Assembly (NCBI GenBank): GCA_910587515.1
Contig: CAJULW010000016.1
Location: forward strand, 39,948-103,947
DNA: 64,000 nt
Direction of reading: 5' to 3'
From: an uncultured Duncaniella sp.
GTDB taxonomy: Bacteria > Bacteroidota > Bacteroidia > Bacteroidales > Muribaculaceae
The position numbers and the translations under genes are program-made. How positions within the stretch are numbered: the first letter of the stretch is position 1; each line of letters opens with the position of its first letter. The notes beneath the pieces are model-generated. The model worked only from the letters and a program-made list of their open reading frames with translations. It made no database searches and was not told the DNA's origin. Positions 59,802 to 64,000 of the stretch are shown piece by piece.

Positions 59802-60275
59802 ATGAATACATTTGACATCACTGTTGAGATCAAAGAATATAATTATGACGAGCTTGATCCAATCAAGCAGAAACTTGTCACGTATGCCCGCAAAGCCACC
59901 TATCGAAGCTATGCCCCTTACAGCAAGTTTAATGTCGGAGCCGCCATACTTTTAGGCAACGGTGAAATCGTCACCGGTTCGAACCAGGAAAACGCAGCCT
60001 ATCCCTCGAGTTTATGCGCTGAGCGCACAGCGGCCTACTATGCACACGCCACATATCCTGACACACCTTTCAAAATGATCGCCATAGCCGCGCGCGGCAC
60101 AGACGGAGAAGATCTTTCAGATCCTATCTCTCCATGCGGTGCTTGTCGCCAGGCCCTACTCGAATACGAGACTCTCGCCAAAGAGAAAGTCCCGGTAATT
60201 CTGGCTGGAAAGAACAGGATTTTCATTTTCCCTTCTGTCAGTTCGACCCTCCCATATTGCTTCTCGGAGTTCTGA
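59802..60275 (+). CDS. cdd: Cytidine deaminase
   Basis: 157 residues. Deaminates cytidine and deoxycytidine to uridine and deoxyuridine in pyrimidine salvage. The zinc site is complete: CAERTAAYYA (Cys and the proton-shuttling Glu) and PCGACRQALLEY (two Cys), the three-cysteine arrangement of tetrameric Cdd. The substrate loop is YAPYSKFNVGAA. Length is slightly above the usual 130-140 because of an N-terminal strand. Ends at a bidirectional terminator. Confidence 0.95.
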   Translation: MNTFDITVEIKEYNYDELDPIKQKLVTYARKATYRSYAPYSKFNVGAAILLGNGEIVTGSNQENAAYPSSLCAERTAAYYAHATYPDTPFKMIAIAARGTDGEDLSDPISPCGACRQALLEYETLAKEKVPVILAGKNRIFIFPSVSSTLPYCFSEF

Positions 60276-60376
60276 AACTCCTCTGTAATTAGTCTCTACA
60301 GCACTACAGCATTACTCTCCTACGGCTGACAAATAGCGTCTAAACGCAACAGCCACTGTTTACTTATTATTATAAA

Positions 60377-60415
60377 ATAAACCCGTGCCGTCTAATAAAA
60401 ACAGCACGGGTTTAT
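60377..60415. terminator. Bidirectional terminator between cdd and the DUF5723 gene
   Basis: ATAAACCCGTGC (60377-60388) pairs perfectly with GCACGGGTTTAT (60404-60415). A/T-rich flanks on both sides allow it to end both convergent transcripts. Confidence 0.7.
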
Positions 60416-60442
60416 AAATTTCGTCAATATCGTAAATCAGGA

Positions 60443-61819
60443 TTAAAAAAGGAAGTTCATACCCAATGACACAGAGGAATTAGACTGCAACGGGATTCCT
60501 TGTTTGGCTGTTTTAGCGAATGTATTGTCCTGTGCGAGGAAAAGATTAAATCCGGTACAATGGAGGTTGACAAGCCATCCGAAACCGCCTCCAAGCGATC
60601 CGAGCGATCCATTGATGCCCGCCGAGAAAACTTCGCATGGAGCCACATTGGCTGAAAGTCGGAAATCGGTCCAAGAGTAATCTCCCGCTATACGTGTAGT
60701 GTTGAGAAGACCGAATTTCAATTTCCTCCATACCGGAAGAGTGTAAGATACTCCGACATTCGTCGTCGCATTGAGCATCTGGGTTCGGCTACCGACTTCA
60801 CCGGTGCTCTCAAGTTCATAGAGCGCAGTAAGATTATCGCGCATACGCTTCCATTCGTTCGAAAAACTATTGGATGCATCATCGTCTGTGTTAAATGTAA
60901 ACGCATCGGTATTGAAAGTCTTGTCACCGTTTGTCGTGGCAAGCATATCCTCGCTCCAAGATATAAAACCGAGATCGAGAACGGCGATGCTGAATTCCCA
61001 ATCGGGCATTTTTTTAGGTTTATAGACCGCTCCGAGATCTATGGCCGCACCATAACCGTTAGGAGCGGAAAAATCACCGTCTATACCGCTGACATACTCA
61101 TGATCCGTATGGTTGTTGCGATCCATCTTGTAGCGCATACCTTTAAGCGAGGTGTGAATAGAGGCATTGGAAGTAACTCTCCATGAATCTCTTCCAAGGT
61201 CAAGGCGCGCTGTAGCGAGATCGGCTTCCACACCTCCGATCCCGACAAGAAATTTAAGATTGGCCCCCAAACGTATCTCTGGGGTCAGGACACGGCTATG
61301 CCCGAAGGCAATCTCCGCATAGCTGATTGCGTCAGCCTTAAGGCCCGAAATGTCATAGTTCCGATTTGTGACACCTTCTTTGAGAAATGAGAATATACTC
61401 TTCGGCAGACGCACGTTGACATCTGCACGGGCTGATACATTGACCGTATTGTAACCACCCCAGGCTTTGAATCCACCCGAGAGAACATTGACACGCATAT
61501 TGACCCCTGTCTTATTCATATCCTTCAAATTTCCCATCAGCTCACTGCTTGATACTCCAGGATTCAGAAAAGTAGTGGTGTGTCCATCAATATTATAGAT
61601 CACATCAGTAAGGCTTAGGTTGCCTTTCATCTCCACGTTAATATTGCCAAGAGCAGGCATGGCTACAAAATTGCGCGAATTATCAAAGGCAGGATTCATT
61701 AGGAATCTATAGGTGTAGTCCTCGACAAAGTAACCGGATTGATTGTCCTGTGCCCATACCGCGGTCATACTTAAAGCCATCAGAGCCATCAAGGCTATTT
61801 TTTTTATATTGCGTAACAT
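60443..61819 (-). CDS. DUF5723-type outer-membrane protein
   Basis: 458 residues with a signal peptide (MLRNIKKIALMALMALSMTAVWAQ). Extended beta structure throughout: YRFLMNPAFDNSRNFVAMPALGN near the N-terminus is typical of DUF5723, and barrel-like strands (ISYAEIAFGHSRVL, WEFSIAVLDLGFISW, LKFGLLNTTRIAGDY) continue to a terminal SVSLGMNFLF, a good C-terminal barrel strand. Resembles FadL/PorV-like barrels in pattern. Function unknown. It follows the 576-residue lipoprotein gene by 46 bases and is probably cotranscribed. Confidence 0.8.
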   Translation of the reverse strand: MLRNIKKIALMALMALSMTAVWAQDNQSGYFVEDYTYRFLMNPAFDNSRNFVAMPALGNINVEMKGNLSLTDVIYNIDGHTTTFLNPGVSSSELMGNLKDMNKTGVNMRVNVLSGGFKAWGGYNTVNVSARADVNVRLPKSIFSFLKEGVTNRNYDISGLKADAISYAEIAFGHSRVLTPEIRLGANLKFLVGIGGVEADLATARLDLGRDSWRVTSNASIHTSLKGMRYKMDRNNHTDHEYVSGIDGDFSAPNGYGAAIDLGAVYKPKKMPDWEFSIAVLDLGFISWSEDMLATTNGDKTFNTDAFTFNTDDDASNSFSNEWKRMRDNLTALYELESTGEVGSRTQMLNATTNVGVSYTLPVWRKLKFGLLNTTRIAGDYSWTDFRLSANVAPCEVFSAGINGSLGSLGGGFGWLVNLHCTGFNLFLAQDNTFAKTAKQGIPLQSNSSVSLGMNFLF

Positions 61820-61865
61820 TTCTGTCTGTTCTTTTGATAATGGATTAGGTAACTTCGCAGGTCAA

Positions 61866-63596
61866 TTAAAGCTCTTTGATATAGTAGCCTGAAACCTTAG
61901 CACGTATATTTTTACAATCAATATGCTGCGCTGGTGACAGCGGTTGGGTCATATCAGCCGGAACTCGGCCAGTGGCAGTGAAAACAATTCCGTCGAGGTG
62001 GGTAACCTTGCCTGTGACGCGTATGGTCACATCAACCTCGCGCGCATTGGCCGGTATATTCGCTCCCTCTATATTTACGCCATTGATTTGGTTTCCGTCA
62101 ATATCAATAGGATGGCCGGTGAAATCAAGCGAGAAAGGAAGATCGGAACTTACGGTTGTAGTCAACACTAATTCTTCAATGGTTATAGCGTCGACGTCAT
62201 CGTCATTCCACCCGTCCTCGATATCGGTATATATGACATGGGAACCTTCCTCAAAGGCCAGGGGAGCAAGAAAATCATATCTGCCCTCGACTACTCCGAG
62301 TTGCCGGCCAAGCGGCAGGTCGACAACAGTCTGCGGAAAAACCTGCGGATCGACAAGGTCAATGGTGAGCGACTTCGGAAGTCCGTCACCAAACAATACT
62401 GTCGAAAGAGAGGTGTAAGGCACATGGAGCGGATTATTATAACCCGGATATGGTGAAGCCGGCTTCGGAGAGAGAAGATAGTCGCTTGACGCAGCGGATG
62501 AAACAGTAAAATAACCGGGAGCATCAAGAAGACATGGTTTTCCATAGAATGGAGGCTCTCCGTCGAAATATCCGGTGATCGACATACCTGTAGTCGCTTC
62601 CAAACCATAAGGGGCAAGAGGATTGACGATATTCAGATAAATTTGCGGATTAACGATTTTGATCGCAGTCCCATCCTGTGTGAATATATCTGGTAAGTCG
62701 TCAAGGGACACATCACTGATATCGACACCGGTAATATCATAACGAATAGTCCCTGAAAATTTCTCCACATATATATCAGATATCGTAAAACTCGTTATTG
62801 TCGAAATCTCGGCAGGAAGAAGACCTGTGACATCTGCCCCGTCAACAATCATATCTCCAGACAAAAGGCCAACTTCTCCTGTAAGCCTTGCCGAACCGGT
62901 AGCCGCATCATAAACAGCACCGGAAGCGGCATAGTCAAGCCCGGTGCAATCAAGAGTGACAATCATACGGCCGTCGGTTACGTTATATGACGGGATAGAT
63001 ATTTCTCCAGTAGAGGGATTGTATGCCCCATGTGAGGCCTCGCCCCTTAAGCCTTTAGGCATTTTGAATACAGCATTGCGAATTTCAAAACGGCTTATCG
63101 AGCCAAGAGTACCGAAATCAATCGATAGCGATATTGCAAACGGACCGGAAATATTATCAATTTCCAGAATTTCCCGAGGAACCGCGTCTGAAGAATATGC
63201 AAAATCAATTTCGTCTGTCGACACCGGAATCGAAACACTCATTCCAGGAGGAAGTGTTTGACCACCCGCACCGGTCGCTATAATAGATCTTATAGGGTCC
63301 CCCGCCATCCCCTTAAGCGTAACGGCTTCAATGCTTATATTTGAAGAAGAGAACGTGCCTCCCTTCAGAACTGCATAGACACCGTCAATCTCCTTAAGAG
63401 CCGCGTCAGGATTTTCCGTGTCAAGATTAATAATACTTTTAAGAGTGATCGGATCGATATTGACAGGTAGTGTCAGATTTTCGACACTGATTTTTGCAGT
63501 AGTATCAACATCGGACAAGTCATACTTGTCATCCACGCAAGAAGTCAAAGCAATAAAAGCCGCAACAAGAGTGGCAGGTAGCGAATAGCGAGCCAT
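61866..63596 (-). CDS. Large surface or periplasmic lipoprotein of unknown function
   Basis: 576 residues with a lipobox ending LTSC at Cys20, followed by VDDKYDLSDVDTTAKISVENLTLPV. The chain is repetitive, acidic and rich in beta strands with Ile/Val/Thr, in segments such as LPVNIDPITLKSIINLD, ISVPVSTDEIDFAY-like and VDVTIRVTGKV; no catalytic motif is visible. LSDVDTT after the lipobox is frequent in a Bacteroidales lipoprotein group that I can recognise but not name. First gene of the pair with the DUF5723 barrel, suggesting a lipoprotein-barrel partnership (inference). Confidence 0.7.
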   Translation of the reverse strand: MARYSLPATLVAAFIALTSCVDDKYDLSDVDTTAKISVENLTLPVNIDPITLKSIINLDTENPDAALKEIDGVYAVLKGGTFSSSNISIEAVTLKGMAGDPIRSIIATGAGGQTLPPGMSVSIPVSTDEIDFAYSSDAVPREILEIDNISGPFAISLSIDFGTLGSISRFEIRNAVFKMPKGLRGEASHGAYNPSTGEISIPSYNVTDGRMIVTLDCTGLDYAASGAVYDAATGSARLTGEVGLLSGDMIVDGADVTGLLPAEISTITSFTISDIYVEKFSGTIRYDITGVDISDVSLDDLPDIFTQDGTAIKIVNPQIYLNIVNPLAPYGLEATTGMSITGYFDGEPPFYGKPCLLDAPGYFTVSSAASSDYLLSPKPASPYPGYNNPLHVPYTSLSTVLFGDGLPKSLTIDLVDPQVFPQTVVDLPLGRQLGVVEGRYDFLAPLAFEEGSHVIYTDIEDGWNDDDVDAITIEELVLTTTVSSDLPFSLDFTGHPIDIDGNQINGVNIEGANIPANAREVDVTIRVTGKVTHLDGIVFTATGRVPADMTQPLSPAQHIDCKNIRAKVSGYYIKEL

Positions 63597-63687
63597 GTGA
63601 TGATTTGTTTATATTAGATTAGATCATATTGGAAATAAATACTTTTTCCGTCGGTATCAATATGCGCTGTGTGTAGACGCAGATTCG

Positions 63688-63695
63688 CAAATTTA
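63688..63695 (-). promoter_or_regulatory. Promoter of the lipoprotein - DUF5723 operon (-7 box TAAATTTG)
   Basis: A perfect TAnnTTTG box on the minus strand about 90 bases before the ATG at 63596. The leader contains ATCTAATATAA, faintly like the sRNA-complementary leader motif. Confidence 0.6.
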
Positions 63696-63837
63696 CATAA
63701 AAATAATGATATTCCGTTAATTCCATAAAAAATACCGCTCATGATATTCTCTGAATATCACCGAACGGATTAGACGGATATATAAAAACAAATTTGTCAA
63801 CCGTCAAACAAAAAATGGCAAAACCCGATTCGGGGAC

Positions 63838-63903
63838 GGTCCGCCGCGTGTGCGGGAAGGGGGGAGGCCTCCCGCGGCCTCGTGCGTCCGTGGGGCTAGG
63901 GGA
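63838..63903. other. GC-rich segment beyond the rRNA terminator
   Basis: About 60 bases with high GC content against AT-rich flanks, including the 12-bp palindrome GGGAGGCCTCCC and a small CCGC-GTGT-GCGG hairpin. No reading frame. Probably a processing or secondary termination region after the rRNA operon. Confidence 0.4.
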
Positions 63904-63947
63904 TAAAAAAAGGCCCGGCCGGAACGCTCGTCGCGTCCGGCCGGGCC
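63904..63947 (-). terminator. rRNA operon terminator
   Basis: On the minus strand GGCCCGGCCGG pairs perfectly with CCGGCCGGGCC (11 pairs, all G-C) and is followed by seven T. It lies about 10 bases after the 5S 3' end. Confidence 0.85.
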
Positions 63948-63955
63948 ATCAGAGG

Positions 63956-64000
63956 GGGCGGTGATCTACTTTCCCGCTTTCGCAGTATCATCGACGCGGC
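63956..64000 (-). rRNA. rrf: 5S ribosomal RNA, 3' end (cut by window edge)
   Basis: The minus strand reads GATGATACTGCGAAAGCGGG followed by AAAGTAGATCACC, which is the conserved 3' part of bacterial 5S rRNA (GATGGTACTG...GCGGGAGAGTAGGTC). The 3' end is set at about 63956 just before the terminator. The 5' part, and presumably 23S and 16S, lie to the right of the window. Confidence 0.85.

Noticed and set aside
1..64000. CRISPR array, prophage, integrative element or insertion sequence
   Set aside because: No regularly spaced repeats, transposase, integrase, phage structural or mobilisation protein was seen on either strand.

Overview
The window looks like chromosome of a gut-type member of the order Bacteroidales, probably Muribaculaceae or a close relative (family-level guess, moderate confidence). 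The evidence is internal. At least 15 transcription units are preceded by the Bacteroidota -7 box TAnnTTTG, often with a TTTG-like -33 box about 20 nt upstream. The gene content is also typical: Rex, an LptE lipoprotein, DUF5723, DUF6452/DUF6048, DUF4199, C10 peptidases, a Muribaculaceae-style surface-protein tail, and sugar transferases of the undecaprenyl-phosphate type. No phage, transposase, CRISPR array or conjugation gene was seen. The window is mostly housekeeping and envelope genes, with interest concentrated in the intergenic RNA and in several broken or altered proteins.

Layout. 1-146: start of a response regulator. 404-2282: a secreted SGNH esterase (probably frameshifted near its end) between two almost identical small-RNA genes. 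2366-7096: tRNA-Arg, zinc transporter ZupT, HAD phosphatase, a third small RNA, pyrE, an SRPBCC protein, a Rieske-like lipoprotein and a Nudix hydrolase. 7128-12872: RecQ, a polyprenyl-phosphate sugar transferase and a DUF349 protein. 13176-21340: M6 metalloprotease, Rex with an overlapping FAH-like pseudoenzyme, gltX, argC, a porin and a GATE-domain membrane protein. 21425-30778: a fourth small RNA (minus strand), then the parC - DUF3316 - S41 peptidase - dnaE run, then trxA. 30849-38599: an acetyltransferase remnant, a choice-of-anchor-J-like surface protein, a perfect 27-bp inverted repeat and two tandem C10 cysteine proteases. 39024-45879: GH2 glycosidase with an Lrp/AsnC regulator, MsbA-like ABC exporter, SecG, an unknown protein and LptE. 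45968-50495: one co-directional run from DUF4199 to phoH. 50492-58919: MFS exporter, a complete tripartite RND efflux operon and an LpxA-type acyltransferase. 59085-60275: a structured leader, LMW tyrosine phosphatase and cytidine deaminase. 60443-63596: a lipoprotein and DUF5723 pair. 63904-64000: terminator and 3' end of a 5S rRNA gene, so an rRNA operon enters from the right on the minus strand.

Best candidate for a system. Four loci (421-490, 2212-2282, 4541-4615 and the minus-strand 21485-21551) each carry a TAnnTTTG box, a shared unstructured core and a terminator hairpin whose arm sequence differs between copies while pairing is kept. The core is the reverse complement of the leader of a porin gene (17 nt perfect, 18957-18973) and of a GH2 glycosidase gene (12 nt perfect, 41454-41465), and partly of the SGNH esterase leader. 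This suggests a paralogous small-RNA family that base-pairs with the translation-initiation region of outer-membrane and carbohydrate-use genes. From memory, a family of paralogous sRNAs (FopS) linked to the RNA-binding protein RbpB has been described in Bacteroides thetaiotaomicron; whether these loci belong to it could not be checked.
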